A DNA stretch of 64,000 nucleotides, taken from the NCBI RefSeq assembly GCF_003429105.1, contig NZ_QVTD01000011.1:153073-217072 (forward strand). The letters run 5' to 3'. Below the pieces are notes generated by a model that did not search any database, was not told the origin of the DNA, and saw only the letters and a list, made by a program, of their open reading frames with translations. This stretch comes from Peribacillus glennii (GTDB taxonomy: Bacteria; Bacillota; Bacilli; Bacillales; DSM-1321). Both the position numbers and the translations under genes were made by a program. Shown in pieces: positions 17,503-26,625 of this stretch; the stretch's first letter is position 1, and every line of letters starts with the position of its first letter.

Positions 17503-18237
17503 ATGAAGATAACTGTGATTGGATGCTGGGGTGGATATCCCGCAAAAAATGAGGCAAGCTCGGGATATTTACTGGAATACGGGGATTACCGGATCCTGCT
17601 CGATTGTGGCAGCGGAGTGCTTTCACAGCTCCAAAATCATATGAAACCTGAAGATCTGGACGCCGTTGTTCTCACACACTACCATCCTGACCACGTGGCA
17701 GATATCGGAGTACTCCAGCATGCTGTCCTAATACAGCAAATGTTAGGGGGAACGAAGAAAACAATGCCCATATATGGACATGCCCTTGATGAAGCGGAAT
17801 TTAACAAGCTTACTTATAAGGAAATTACTAAAGGCATTGCTTATACAGATGAGCAGCCGCTTCAGATCGGTCCGCTTACCTTTACGTTTTTGAGGACGAA
17901 GCATCCCGTTCCTTGCTTTGCGATGAGAATAGAGGCGGAAGGCCAAACGATTGTGTATACCGGAGATAGCGCCTATATGGATGAAATGGCCGAATTTGCA
18001 CGGGATGCGAATGTATTACTTTGCGAAAGCAATTTTTATGGAGATATGGATGGCTCGGGTGCGGGCCATATGACGGGCAGGGAAGCAGGCAAGTTAGCCG
18101 GGAAAGCAAATGTACAGCTGTTGCTTTTGACGCATTTACCGCATTTTGGAGACCATTCACAGTTAAAAAAGGAAGCAGGGGAAACCTTTAAGAGAGGGAT
18201 TGCTGTCGCTTCCAGCTCAATGGAATACCAGTTATAA
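17503..18237 (+). CDS. yhfI: YhfI-like metallo-beta-lactamase-fold hydrolase
   Basis: MBL-fold metallohydrolase (244 aa). The metal motif T-H-Y-H-P-D-H places His59, His61, Asp63 and His64, and further ligands lie in Y-T-G-D-S-A and L-L-L-T-H-L-P-H-F. The overall pattern (start M-K-I-T-V-I-G-C-W-G) resembles the RNase Z-like/YhfI group of small phosphodiesterase-type hydrolases. ATG 17503 has 'aaggagag' upstream. Followed after 60 nt by lplJ. Confidence 0.87.
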   Translation: MKITVIGCWGGYPAKNEASSGYLLEYGDYRILLDCGSGVLSQLQNHMKPEDLDAVVLTHYHPDHVADIGVLQHAVLIQQMLGGTKKTMPIYGHALDEAEFNKLTYKEITKGIAYTDEQPLQIGPLTFTFLRTKHPVPCFAMRIEAEGQTIVYTGDSAYMDEMAEFARDANVLLCESNFYGDMDGSGAGHMTGREAGKLAGKANVQLLLLTHLPHFGDHSQLKKEAGETFKRGIAVASSSMEYQL

Positions 18238-18297
18238 AAGAATGCTGCGTCATACGATGCTGTTGATTCTTGAAGAGGCTAGGGGGACTTTGGAAAG

Positions 18298-19287
18298 ATG
18301 TTATTCATAGATAATAAAGGAATTACCGACCCGGCGATCAATTTGGCAATCGAGGAATATGCCTTGAAGAACCTGGATATCAATGAAACCTATTTGTTGT
18401 TCTATATAAACGGGCCTTCGATCATCATCGGGAAGAACCAGAATACAGTAGAAGAAATCAATACGGAGTACGTAGAAAAGAATGGAATCAAGGTTGTCCG
18501 CCGGCTGTCGGGCGGCGGGGCGGTTTACCATGACCTTGGCAATTTGAATTTCAGCTTTATCACCAAGGATGACGGAGAAAGTTTTCACAATTTCCAGAAG
18601 TTCACTGAACCGGTAGTCAAGGCACTTGGAAAGCTTGGAGTTACGGCAGAGTTAAGTGGACGGAATGATATTCTTGCCGATGGGCGGAAAATATCAGGGA
18701 ATGCACAATTTTCGACAAGGGGCAGGATGTTCAGCCATGGCACGCTGATGTTGAATTCAGAAATTGAGAATGTGGTATCCGCGTTAAGGGTCAAGAAGGA
18801 CAAAATTGAATCCAAGGGCATTAAATCAATCCGCAGCCGGGTCGCGAACATTTCTGAGTTCCTGAAACAACCTTTGACAATTGAGCAATTTCGCACCTTG
18901 CTGCTGCAACACATTTTTGAAGGCAGCAAAGAAATTCCGGAATATGTGCTCAGTGAGCAGGATTGGGAAAATATTTATAAGCTATCGGAAGAAAGGTACC
19001 AAAATTGGGATTGGAACTATGGAAAATCGCCGAAGTTCAACTTGCAACATTCACATCGGTTTCCTGCGGGTTCCATTGACATCCGCTTGGAAGTGAACAA
19101 AGGAATCATAGAAAATTGTAAAATTTACGGCGATTTCTTTGGTGTCGGGGATGTTACTGACATTGAGGAAAAACTGGTGGGCTTGCATTATGAGAAGGAA
19201 ACAATTGAAGCAGCCATTGCCGCTGTCGATGTGAAGCACTATTTTGGCAATGTAACACAAAAAGAGATTATCGGACTGATTTATTAA
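18298..19287 (+). CDS. lplJ: lipoate-protein ligase
   Basis: Activates lipoate with ATP and attaches it to lipoyl domains of 2-oxoacid dehydrogenases and GcvH. 329 aa, close to B. subtilis LplJ. Conserved R-R-L-S-G-G-G-A-V-Y-H-D is at about residues 69-80, catalytic lysine region G-R-K-I-S-G-N-A-Q near residue 130, with the C-terminal accessory domain complete. ATG 18298 follows 'aggggga'. The yhfI-lplJ-lcfB order is that of B. subtilis. Confidence 0.93.
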   Translation: MLFIDNKGITDPAINLAIEEYALKNLDINETYLLFYINGPSIIIGKNQNTVEEINTEYVEKNGIKVVRRLSGGGAVYHDLGNLNFSFITKDDGESFHNFQKFTEPVVKALGKLGVTAELSGRNDILADGRKISGNAQFSTRGRMFSHGTLMLNSEIENVVSALRVKKDKIESKGIKSIRSRVANISEFLKQPLTIEQFRTLLLQHIFEGSKEIPEYVLSEQDWENIYKLSEERYQNWDWNYGKSPKFNLQHSHRFPAGSIDIRLEVNKGIIENCKIYGDFFGVGDVTDIEEKLVGLHYEKETIEAAIAAVDVKHYFGNVTQKEIIGLIY

Positions 19288-19296
19288 AAGGGGAAA

Positions 19297-19341
19297 AATG
19301 CCTCCTGTTGTCACATTTTAATGACAGGCGGTATTTTTTTT
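19297..19341 (+). terminator. intrinsic terminator after lplJ
   Basis: Imperfect stem 'atgcctcctgttgtca' / 'tgacaggcggtat' followed by eight T. Confidence 0.72.
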
Positions 19342-19381
19342 GCCTAAATATGAGTTTTTTCTACATAATCTACATAAAGAG

Positions 19382-19410
19382 TTGCTAGTACTATTTTCTT
19401 TTAATATAAT
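19382..19410 (+). promoter_or_regulatory. sigmaA-type promoter of lcfB
   Basis: TTGCTA (19382-19387), 17-nt spacer, TATAAT (19405-19410). Transcription would start near 19417, just upstream of the FadR operator. Confidence 0.75.
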
Positions 19411-19436
19411 ATATTTTGAATATTGTAACATAAAAA

Positions 19437-19454
19437 TGAATGACTATTCATTCA
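19437..19454 (+). promoter_or_regulatory. FadR operator
   Basis: TGAATGACTATTCATTCA matches the B. subtilis FadR consensus TGAATGAMTANTCATTCA at every defined position. It lies about 20 nt downstream of the predicted start of transcription and 30 nt before the lcfB start codon, a roadblock/repressor position. FadR releases DNA when long-chain acyl-CoA binds. Confidence 0.88.
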
Positions 19455-19483
19455 TTCAACGACAAGGGGGAGGCAGAATTTTT

Positions 19484-21034
19484 ATGAATTTAACTCAACA
19501 GCTTCATGAAACAGCTGCTAAGATGGCTGGAAAACCTGCTTATTACTTCATGGATCAGGAAACAACTTACGGAGAATTGGACGGAGCCGTCACTAAGTTT
19601 GCAGATGGGTTACATAAGCTGGGCATTTCAAAAGGGGATAATGTTGCCTTGCTTTTGGGCAATTCACCGCATTTTATCATTGGGATGTACGGCGCTTTGA
19701 GGGCTGGAGCTACGGTAATACCGGTCAACCCGATTTATACTCCGGATGAAATTGGCTTTATTTTAAATAATGGCGACGTAAAAGCAGTAGTTGCTCTGGA
19801 CTTGTTGGTTCCACTCTTGGAAAAAATGAATCCGGCTTTGCCAAACGTCGAACATTTAATCATTTGTGAAACGCAGGAGGATCATGGCGGAATTGATATT
19901 AGCAAGCTTTCTATCTTCCCAAAAATGAAATCGTTTACAGACTTGGTGGCGACAGGTGACCTGTCCTTTGCCGGCCCAATCGTGGACGATGAGGATACGG
20001 CAGTAATCTTATACACGTCAGGAACGACAGGGAAACCAAAGGGAGCGATGCTGACACATAAAAATCTTTATTCCAATGCCAAAGATGTAAGCGATTACCT
20101 TAAAATCACCGGCGATGACCGTGTTATCACCGCTCTGCCTATGTTCCATGTATTCTGTTTGACTGTTGTACTCAATGCCCCACTCATGAATGGCGGCACC
20201 CTTCTCATCGTACCTAAGTTCAGCCCAAAAGAAGTCTTCAGGCTTGTGGAGAAATATGAAGCGACCGTATTCGCAGGCGTTCCGACCATGTATAATTTCC
20301 TTTACCAATATCCGGACGGAAACCCAGAAGACCTTAAATCACTCCGGCTAAGCATTTCAGGCGGGGCAGCATTGCCTGTGGCGCTATTGAAGGATTTTGA
20401 GAAAAAGTTCAATGTACGTGTTTCAGAAGGATACGGGTTATCGGAAGCTTCGCCTGTAACATGCTTCAACCCTCTTGACCGTCCGCGCAAGCCCGGTTCA
20501 ATCGGGACAAGCATCCAGAATGTCGAAAATAAAGTCGTGAATGAAATAGGAGAAGAGGTCCCTGCCGGTGAGGTTGGCGAATTGATTGTCCGTGGCCCGA
20601 ATGTTATGAAGGGGTACTACAAGCTGCCTGAAGAAACGGCGGCAGTCCTAAAGGATGGCTGGCTTTATACCGGGGATTTAGCTAGGATGGATGATGAAGG
20701 TTATTTTTACATTGTCGATCGCAAGAAGGAAATGATCATTGTAGGCGGGTACAATGTATATCCGCGCGAAGTGGAAGAAGTATTATTTGCCCACCCGGAT
20801 GTAGTGGAAGCCGCTGTAATCGGGGTGCCTGATCCAAACCAGGGTGAAGTGGTACAATGCTTTGTCGTGAAGAAGAACGATGAACTTACGGAAAAAGCAT
20901 TACTTACCTATTGCGCTGAGCATCTTGCGAAATATAAGGTGCCAAAGTCTGTTGAATTTTTGGAAGAACTGCCTAAGAATACTACAGGAAAAATCTTAAG
21001 GCGTTCATTGAAGACCCAGGTTCTGCAAAAATAA
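19484..21034 (+). CDS. lcfB: long-chain fatty-acid--CoA ligase
   Basis: Activates fatty acids to acyl-CoA with ATP for beta-oxidation or lipid use. 516 aa. AMP-binding P-loop [11 protein letters not shown] lies near residue 180, adenylate motif Y-G-L-S-E-A-S-P near 318, and hinge [13 protein letters not shown] near 414, with the catalytic lysine in T-G-K-I-L-R-R at the C-terminus. ATG 19484 follows 'aagggggagg'; the longer frame starting at 19340 includes promoter and operator and is not used. Regulated by FadR through 19437-19454. Confidence 0.93.
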   Translation: MNLTQQLHETAAKMAGKPAYYFMDQETTYGELDGAVTKFADGLHKLGISKGDNVALLLGNSPHFIIGMYGALRAGATVIPVNPIYTPDEIGFILNNGDVKAVVALDLLVPLLEKMNPALPNVEHLIICETQEDHGGIDISKLSIFPKMKSFTDLVATGDLSFAGPIVDDEDTAVILYTSGTTGKPKGAMLTHKNLYSNAKDVSDYLKITGDDRVITALPMFHVFCLTVVLNAPLMNGGTLLIVPKFSPKEVFRLVEKYEATVFAGVPTMYNFLYQYPDGNPEDLKSLRLSISGGAALPVALLKDFEKKFNVRVSEGYGLSEASPVTCFNPLDRPRKPGSIGTSIQNVENKVVNEIGEEVPAGEVGELIVRGPNVMKGYYKLPEETAAVLKDGWLYTGDLARMDDEGYFYIVDRKKEMIIVGGYNVYPREVEEVLFAHPDVVEAAVIGVPDPNQGEVVQCFVVKKNDELTEKALLTYCAEHLAKYKVPKSVEFLEELPKNTTGKILRRSLKTQVLQK

Positions 21035-21053
21035 AAAAAGGAAGGCGGGAATA

Positions 21054-22049
21054 TCACTCTCTCGCCTTTCCTTCCCTTACTAAATCTATGTCTTTTTGGT
21101 TGCTCCAGGTTCTTACCCCATCATCCTCATCAAATTCAATGGTTACTTCGGTAACACCCTTCTCAGCCATGATTCTCTGCTCGAGCCTGTCCTTTATATC
21201 ATCCGCTTCTGCAATCGTCAGTGCAGGGTCAATTTCAATTTCCAGCTCTACATGAAGGTCCTCCCCTTCTTTTATGACTGTGACCTCTTGTATATCTTTC
21301 ACTCCGGGATCCGCGATGGCCATTTCCCCGATTTTTTGTTCCATATATTCATCCGCTTCCCCTAACACGCCAGCCGCGTTATCCAGAAATACTTTCCCTA
21401 CCACAAAAAACATCATGATGCCGATTATAATGGAGGCAATTCCTTCCGCTTGGTGAAAAGGGGTATATCGGGATATTATGACGGCTATCAGTGCTAAAAG
21501 CCCGCCCAATGTTGCTACAGTATCCTCCATGAATACCAATCTTGTTGCGGGTTTTCCGCTTTTGAAATTAGCAAGGCTTTTAGGGATGATGGCAAATCCT
21601 TTCGCCTCTATTCCGGCCTCGTGAACAAGTTCCTTCATCGCTTTATAAAGGACAAAAGCTTCCAGGACCACCGCTGCCCCTAAAACCATAATAACAAGAA
21701 GAAAGCCTTCTGATTTTACAGGGTCAATGATATGATGATAGCCTTCAATGATTGTTTCATAGGACATGATTCCGACAATCAGAACGGCACCGAGAAGAAC
21801 TAAATGCACCAATCGGCCAAATCCTGAGGGGAAACGGTCAGTCGGCGATTTTTTGCTTAGGGCCGAGCCGATAAAAACGAAAAACTGGTTGGCTGCATCA
21901 CCCAGGCTATGCATGGTTTCTGCAAACATTGCTACATTTCCTGTAAATAAATACGCCACACCCTTGATGATTGCAATAACCGTGTTTACGACTGCCGCCA
22001 AAAGTGCCGACTTATTTCCCTTTTTCAATAAGACTAATGTTTGGCTCAA
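21054..22049 (-). CDS. cation diffusion facilitator family transporter
   Basis: CDF-type metal/proton antiporter of the ZNT9-like subgroup. Six membrane helices fill the first two thirds; metal-site aspartate/histidine motifs appear in E-T-M-H-S-L-G-D-A-A-N-Q and F-M-E-D-T-V-A-T-L-G. A cytoplasmic ferredoxin-like domain with acidic tail (E-F-D-E-D-D) follows. I prefer TTG 22049 (331 aa, M-S-Q-T-L-V-L-L-K-K-G-N-K-S) because 'gcgaggg' lies 7 nt upstream and family members start near this point; an upstream TTG at 22100 has no ribosome site. Transported ion unknown (Zn, Mn, Fe or Co possible). Confidence 0.85.
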   Translation of the reverse strand: MSQTLVLLKKGNKSALLAAVVNTVIAIIKGVAYLFTGNVAMFAETMHSLGDAANQFFVFIGSALSKKSPTDRFPSGFGRLVHLVLLGAVLIVGIMSYETIIEGYHHIIDPVKSEGFLLVIMVLGAAVVLEAFVLYKAMKELVHEAGIEAKGFAIIPKSLANFKSGKPATRLVFMEDTVATLGGLLALIAVIISRYTPFHQAEGIASIIIGIMMFFVVGKVFLDNAAGVLGEADEYMEQKIGEMAIADPGVKDIQEVTVIKEGEDLHVELEIEIDPALTIAEADDIKDRLEQRIMAEKGVTEVTIEFDEDDGVRTWSNQKDIDLVREGKARE

Positions 22050-22425
22050 GTAGAATCCCTCGCTTATCCTTGGATTTTCTGTATTATTCCCCTGATTCAA
22101 CTAAAGGAAACCCTTATATATGGAAAAGATGTCATGGTTAGTGAGTGGCAAAAAATGATGTCAAAAAATTGGGGAAAGAATTGGAATTGATAATAACATT
22201 GTTGATTTTATTATCAATTGCATAAGCCGAGGAGAAATCGTGCTTTCTCTACTGCGTATCAGCAGCACCAACCTTTCAGCATAGCTAAAAGGGCATGGCC
22301 CTTGTTTCGAATGTGACAAAAATAAAACGTCAGGCAGCTTTACATTTATAAATTCAACTTATATAAAACGATAATTAGAAAAAAAATGTAGAAAATTTTA
22401 ATCAGTACCTTGCAATATTCAGTAG
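22050..22425. other. intergenic stretch before the DUF1700 remnant
   Basis: AT-rich, with no open frame of substance. No trace of the HAAS-type N-terminus expected for an intact DUF1700 gene was found here, which supports truncation of the remnant that follows. Confidence 0.4.
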
Positions 22426-22704
22426 ATTTTTGTTGTTGGACCCGCTGCAGGAGTATTTAGTGCTTTTGCTGGATTATCCGCCGGGGCCCTGTCGCTTGCG
22501 CTAACACCGCTTGCTTTGATTGCTTCAGTCGCAATTTACGGGTTTGAAGGATTCTTTTTCCAATTTTCCGCTGTTTTGATGCTTTCCAGCCTGGGCATTC
22601 TATGGGGAATCGGCCTGATGCGTTTGGGGAAATTTTTATGGAATCTGTCAGGAAAATATATAAGATATAATATTTCAGTAGCGAGAGGCGGAAGGAATGT
22701 ATGA
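22426..22704 (+). pseudogene. C-terminal remnant of a DUF1700/HAAS-type membrane protein
   Basis: An open frame begins right after an in-frame stop at 22423-22425 and encodes a hydrophobic protein end (V-G-P-A-A-G-V-F-S-A-F-A-G-L-S, then L-I-A-S-V-A-I-Y-G-F-E-G-F-F). These small-residue helices resemble the C-terminal half of DUF1700 proteins, usually encoded directly upstream of DUF4097 genes. The N-terminal HAAS domain is missing and no good start or ribosome site exists before the hydrophobic part. Its stop overlaps the next ATG by 4 nt, preserving the ancestral coupling. A short functional product from a later start cannot be excluded. Confidence 0.55.
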
Positions 22705-23657
22705 AGAAAGCTGTAAATCTATTATTTGTGCTGTTCCTCGTAGGTTTTTTCGGTGTTCTGCTGACTGTGAAATCAGCAGGGGGAGCGTTTTCTTTTAAAA
22801 ATGCCCCGGTTTTTGAGAAGAAGGTTATCGAGAATCCGGATATTAAAAGAATTTCTGCGAACGATATGGCCTTTGGGGATGTTAAACTTGTGCCGGATGA
22901 TACAGATAAAATAACTGTTGTGCTTAAAGGGGAAGTCAGCGAGAGGTTAAAAGATGAAGTGCATATCCGTGTGAAGGAATCTAATGACGAACTACTTATA
23001 ACGATGGAAGAGCTGGACCCAAAATTTTGGTTCGGATTTACAAATTTGGATGTAACAACCGAGATTATGATTCCCCAAAAATCATATGACCTTATATTTT
23101 TAGAAACAAGCTCCGGAGATATCGAGGCAAATGATTTTAATGCAAAACAGATAACGCTGAATGCGAGCTCTGGTGATATTAAGGCTCAAAATAGCAAGGC
23201 GAAGGAGTCCTATGAAGCGATAACTTCCAGCGGAGAAATCAACGTAAAAAGCATTGTTGCAGACGAAATTGTTTTTAATGCGAAAAGCGGTGATATCAAT
23301 GGTGCAGGATTACATGCGAAAAATTCAACTATCGAGGCTTCATCAGGTGAAATTATCATCAAAGATGCCACCGGGGAAATTACAGCGGATGTTTCTTCAG
23401 GCAATATTACCATTGATAATGATAAAATTTCAGGAAACTTGACAGCAACTGCTTCAAGCGGAGACGTAATAGTCAACTATAAAGAGAACCCAGCTTCCCT
23501 CGCTGTCGATTACAGGGGAAGCTCCGGAGAAGGGAATGTCAATATAAAGGGATTCCTGTTCGAAGAGAAAACGGAAGACCGCATCCTGGGCAAGATCGGC
23601 GGCGGAACATACGAAGTAAAGGTTAGAACGTCATCGGGTGACTTTGAATTGAACTAA
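22701..23657 (+). CDS. DUF4097 beta-helix-like envelope protein
   Basis: A 318-aa protein: signal or anchor helix (residues about 5-24), then a repeat region rich in S-S-G-D-I / S-S-G-E-I motifs at roughly 18-20 residue intervals, the hallmark of the DUF4097 (YvlB-like) adhesin-like beta-solenoid. In B. subtilis YvlB-type proteins belong to cell-envelope stress operons. Here the normal membrane partner upstream is reduced to a C-terminal remnant, so the pair may no longer work as a two-protein unit. Start ATG 22701 overlaps the remnant's stop. Confidence 0.8.
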   Translation: MKKAVNLLFVLFLVGFFGVLLTVKSAGGAFSFKNAPVFEKKVIENPDIKRISANDMAFGDVKLVPDDTDKITVVLKGEVSERLKDEVHIRVKESNDELLITMEELDPKFWFGFTNLDVTTEIMIPQKSYDLIFLETSSGDIEANDFNAKQITLNASSGDIKAQNSKAKESYEAITSSGEINVKSIVADEIVFNAKSGDINGAGLHAKNSTIEASSGEIIIKDATGEITADVSSGNITIDNDKISGNLTATASSGDVIVNYKENPASLAVDYRGSSGEGNVNIKGFLFEEKTEDRILGKIGGGTYEVKVRTSSGDFELN

Positions 23658-23944
23658 ACGAAGAAAATCATCCTATGCAAGATAGTTTTCCTGGTCAAAC
23701 TGAGGCCGGGATTTTTTTTGTACTATAAGAAAGTTCATCTTCGTTAACGGATTAATGAAAATGAATAAGAAAAGACATTAACTTTCGCTATTAAGGGAGA
23801 AAAGTTCTTGTTTTTCTAATCCGAAAAGTATGTACAAATCAAAGACACGGGCAGGAATTGATCATTTTTTTGCTTACATTTTACTGAAATTGGGAATAGG
23901 AACGAATAAAAAGACAACATGAAAAACGGAAGGAAGTGTTGCAA

Positions 23945-24721
23945 ATGCCCTCGATTTTGTATGAAGTACGCGGCGAAATTGCGCATGTCACGCTGAATGG
24001 TGGGGAGGCATTAAACTTACTGAATACGGCCGTCATCCAAAGGTTGTTAAAAGTCGTCAATGATATTTCCGATAATCCTCAGGTTCGTGTGGTCATCATA
24101 AGCGGGGCTGGGAATAGGGCCTTTTGTGCAGGAGCCGATGTAAAGGAGGCCGCTTATCAGTCCCCGACAGAAATCGTACGGTTTAAAAATATGCTTGGTG
24201 AACTTTGTTATGGCATTGAAGCACTGCCCCAGCCGACCATAGCTGCAATTAATGGATTTGCCTTTGGTGCCGGTCTTGAATTGGCTTTGGCCTGTGACCT
24301 GAGGATCGCTGTCGACCAAACGCTGCTTGGCCTGCCTGAAACTAAGCTTGGATTGATCCCTGGCGCAGGCGGTACACAGAGGTTGCCTCGATTGATTGGT
24401 GAATCTAAGGCAATGGAATTGATACTGACAGCGAAAAGAATCACCTCGTTAGAGGCCTACCAATACGGCCTCGTTTCAAAGGTTGTATCTAATAACAAGC
24501 TTGAAGAAGAGGCGATTGATATCGCAAATGAAATATTGGGCAATGCCCCGACGGCTGTCTGCCAGGCGAAGTTTGCAGTAAAGAATGGACTTAAGACCGA
24601 TCTCGAATCAGGGCTGAAGCTTGAAAAAATCGCGCTTTTAAAGACAGTGAATACGCATGACAGGGAAATCGGCCTACAGGCATTTTTAGAAAAAAAGCGC
24701 CCCCGCTTTACAGGTAAATAA
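23945..24721 (+). CDS. enoyl-CoA hydratase/isomerase family protein
   Basis: Crotonase-fold enzyme (258 aa). Oxyanion-hole segments A-F-C-A-G-A-D-V-K-E (near 60) and A-F-G-A-G-L-E-L-A-L-A-C-D (near 102) and the glutamate-bearing E-T-K-L-G-L-I-P-G-A-G-G-T-Q-R-L-P are all present, so hydratase activity is likely. ATG 23945 follows 'ggaagga' at good spacing; the upstream GTG is too close to it. It probably hydrates 2-enoyl-CoA in beta-oxidation or a branched-chain pathway. It stands alone between terminators. Confidence 0.87.
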   Translation: MPSILYEVRGEIAHVTLNGGEALNLLNTAVIQRLLKVVNDISDNPQVRVVIISGAGNRAFCAGADVKEAAYQSPTEIVRFKNMLGELCYGIEALPQPTIAAINGFAFGAGLELALACDLRIAVDQTLLGLPETKLGLIPGAGGTQRLPRLIGESKAMELILTAKRITSLEAYQYGLVSKVVSNNKLEEEAIDIANEILGNAPTAVCQAKFAVKNGLKTDLESGLKLEKIALLKTVNTHDREIGLQAFLEKKRPRFTGK

Positions 24722-24773
24722 TCCGGGGTTTTCACTGGTACAATAGTGCGGATACATGAATATCTTGAGTAAA

Positions 24774-24799
24774 AGGACTCCGATGGCGGAGTCTTTTTG
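24774..24799 (+). terminator. intrinsic terminator after the enoyl-CoA hydratase
   Basis: Stem 'ggactccg' / 'cggagtc' with loop atgg and five T. Confidence 0.88.
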
Positions 24800-24859
24800 T
24801 TGAATTACGGTTGCAATATTGTTAGTATAGTTGTTAAAAAATTTTATGAAAGGGATGAT

Positions 24860-25390
24860 ATGATGAGAGATGTTAGCCTTTTGGATATTTTCAATCACCA
24901 CATCACCCAAAAATATTTGAACCGTTCCGGTATGGCCCATGCCCTGGCAGTTTCTTATCATGCGTTCAACCTTGCGAAGGAGCAAAGCGAAGATACAGAT
25001 ATCGCCGCTAAAGCTGGCCTGCTTCATGATATGGGCCATTTCACCTGGTACCGGAACGGTAAATGGGATTACGAGCTGTATAAACAGAATGATATTCATG
25101 CAATCAAAGGAGCCGAAAGAGCCCACAAGCTGTTAATCCGCCTTGGCGAAAATCCAATCAAGGCAAAAGCGATTGCGCTGGCGATTTTGTTCCACACCGA
25201 TTCTTTCCTTCCCACGAATGATATTATCCGCACACCGCTTCAGCAAATTGTCAAATTAGCCGATGAAAAGGACGAAGAAGCTGGCGGTATGCACCACTAC
25301 CGCAAGATCGATTTTGAAAGGGCGAGAGACAGCATCATTCGCCTCGACAATATGATTGATGAACAATGCGAAAATAATCCGGCAACATAG
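24860..25390 (+). CDS. HD-domain phosphohydrolase
   Basis: A 176-aa HD-superfamily protein. Metal-binding histidines/aspartate appear as H45-like (G-M-A-H-A-L-A-V-S-Y-H), the H-D pair in G-L-L-H-D-M-G-H-F, and later A-I-L-F-H-T-D and L-A-D-E-K-D. This layout resembles YqeK-type nucleotide hydrolases (diadenosine tetraphosphatase), but I cannot fix the substrate. Start is ATG 24860 or the next codon, ATG 24863, behind 'gaaaggga'; the longer frame from 24797 is unsupported. Confidence 0.78.
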   Translation: MMRDVSLLDIFNHHITQKYLNRSGMAHALAVSYHAFNLAKEQSEDTDIAAKAGLLHDMGHFTWYRNGKWDYELYKQNDIHAIKGAERAHKLLIRLGENPIKAKAIALAILFHTDSFLPTNDIIRTPLQQIVKLADEKDEEAGGMHHYRKIDFERARDSIIRLDNMIDEQCENNPAT

Positions 25391-25521
25391 CCAGGTTATT
25401 TTCCTATCCCCTTAAACTATTTCCTCATTAGTCTTTCGATTTCCGAAAAACAGGGACTTGAAAAACTGTCAGTATTTTAAGAGAATAAAAGGAGTGATGC
25501 GTAAAAAAGGGGGAAAGAGCA

Positions 25522-26256
25522 TTGGCGGTTACAGCAGTTGAAGGGGAGGCTCCCCAATTCAAACAGGGGCTGCAGGCTGGAGTGAGCATAGCCATCGGAT
25601 ATGCGCCTATCGCTTTGACCTATGGGCTCCTGGCGAAGACGACAGGCCTGACAATGGCAGAAACCGTGATGATGAGCCTTGTGGTCTTTGCGGGGGCTTC
25701 CCAATACATAGCGTTGAATTTATTGGCTCTTGGAACGAGCACGTTTGAAATCATTCTTACAACATTCATCGTGAATATCCGCCATTTTCTAATGTCCACC
25801 GCCTTGAATGAAAAGAGCGATGAGGCTGACGGGTTGTTTAAAAAGTCGGCGTATGCATTCGGGATAACGGATGAAACGTTTTCTGTTGCGGCCACGAAGC
25901 CAGGGGTCGTGACTGCCGGTTATATGATAGGCCTAAATTTGATGGCCTACGCAAGCTGGGTGGTCTGTTCTGGGCTTGGGCACCTGTTCGGGGCAAGTTT
26001 GCCTGAGACCTTGCAGGAAAGCATGTCCGTTGCCTTGTACGCCATGTTTATCGGATTGCTCGTCCCTTCCATGAAGGGAGCAAAAAAAGTGATATACCTT
26101 GCGGTTGTCGCTGCATGCTTCAATAGTATATTTACCATTACGGAAGCATTGAGCAGCGGTTGGTCAATTGTGCTGTCTACCTTGATTTCATCATTTTTAA
26201 TCGAATTTATCGAGTATGTGAAACTCGGAAAAAAAGGCGGCGGGAGCAATGAATAG
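25522..26256 (+). CDS. azlC: AzlC-type branched-chain amino-acid exporter, large subunit
   Basis: Membrane protein of 244 aa with about seven helices. Signature G-V-S-I-A-I-G-Y-A-P-I-A-L-T-Y-G-L lies near residue 22 and F-A-G-A-S-Q-Y-I-A-L near residue 57, typical of AzlC/YgaZ. Together with AzlD it exports branched-chain amino acids or analogues. TTG 25522 is the start, with 'aaaaaggggg' upstream. It overlaps azlD by 8 nt. Confidence 0.9.
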   Translation: MAVTAVEGEAPQFKQGLQAGVSIAIGYAPIALTYGLLAKTTGLTMAETVMMSLVVFAGASQYIALNLLALGTSTFEIILTTFIVNIRHFLMSTALNEKSDEADGLFKKSAYAFGITDETFSVAATKPGVVTAGYMIGLNLMAYASWVVCSGLGHLFGASLPETLQESMSVALYAMFIGLLVPSMKGAKKVIYLAVVAACFNSIFTITEALSSGWSIVLSTLISSFLIEFIEYVKLGKKGGGSNE

Positions 26257-26554
26257 CGAAGTATTCTGGATGATCATCGGCATGGGCATCGCAACGTATA
26301 TTCCACGGCTGCTTCCATTTGTCTTGTTTAAAGGGAAGGAAATGCCCTCATTCTTGCAGGGAGTCTTAAAAAATATCCCTTTTGCAACTTTGGGTGCATT
26401 GATTTTCCCCGGTATATTATTCATTCAGGATGATATATCTTTTGGATTATTGGGAGCGGCTGCCGCTTTCCTGATTGCGTATCTCGGGGCGAATGTCATT
26501 GTTGTCGTCCTGGGCGCCATCGCTGTGTTAAGCGTTTATTCCGTGTTTATCTAG
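26249..26554 (+). CDS. azlD: AzlD-type exporter, small subunit
   Basis: 101-aa partner with four helices and the conserved T-Y-I-P-R-L-L-P-F motif near residue 15. ATG 26249 lies inside the end of azlC with 'aaaaggcgg' upstream, so translation is coupled. No leucine-responsive regulator gene (azlB/lrp) lies alongside, unlike the B. subtilis azl operon. Confidence 0.9.
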   Translation: MNSEVFWMIIGMGIATYIPRLLPFVLFKGKEMPSFLQGVLKNIPFATLGALIFPGILFIQDDISFGLLGAAAAFLIAYLGANVIVVVLGAIAVLSVYSVFI

Positions 26555-26571
26555 TTCCATAAGAGCAAAAA

Positions 26572-26603
26572 AAGCGTCCATGGCATGCATGGGCGCCTTT
26601 TGC
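26572..26603 (+). terminator. intrinsic terminator after azlCD
   Basis: Stem 'gcgtccatg' / 'catgggcgc' with loop gcatg region and 'cttttg' tail; the A-run on its left could serve the convergent sco gene. Confidence 0.7.
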
Positions 26604-26625
26604 CGGTTTATCATCTGATTTTATC

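Noticed and set aside
24686..25126. 146-codon minus-strand frame across the enoyl-CoA hydratase/HD gene junction
   Set aside because: Runs through a terminator and two supported genes on the other strand; no start signal.
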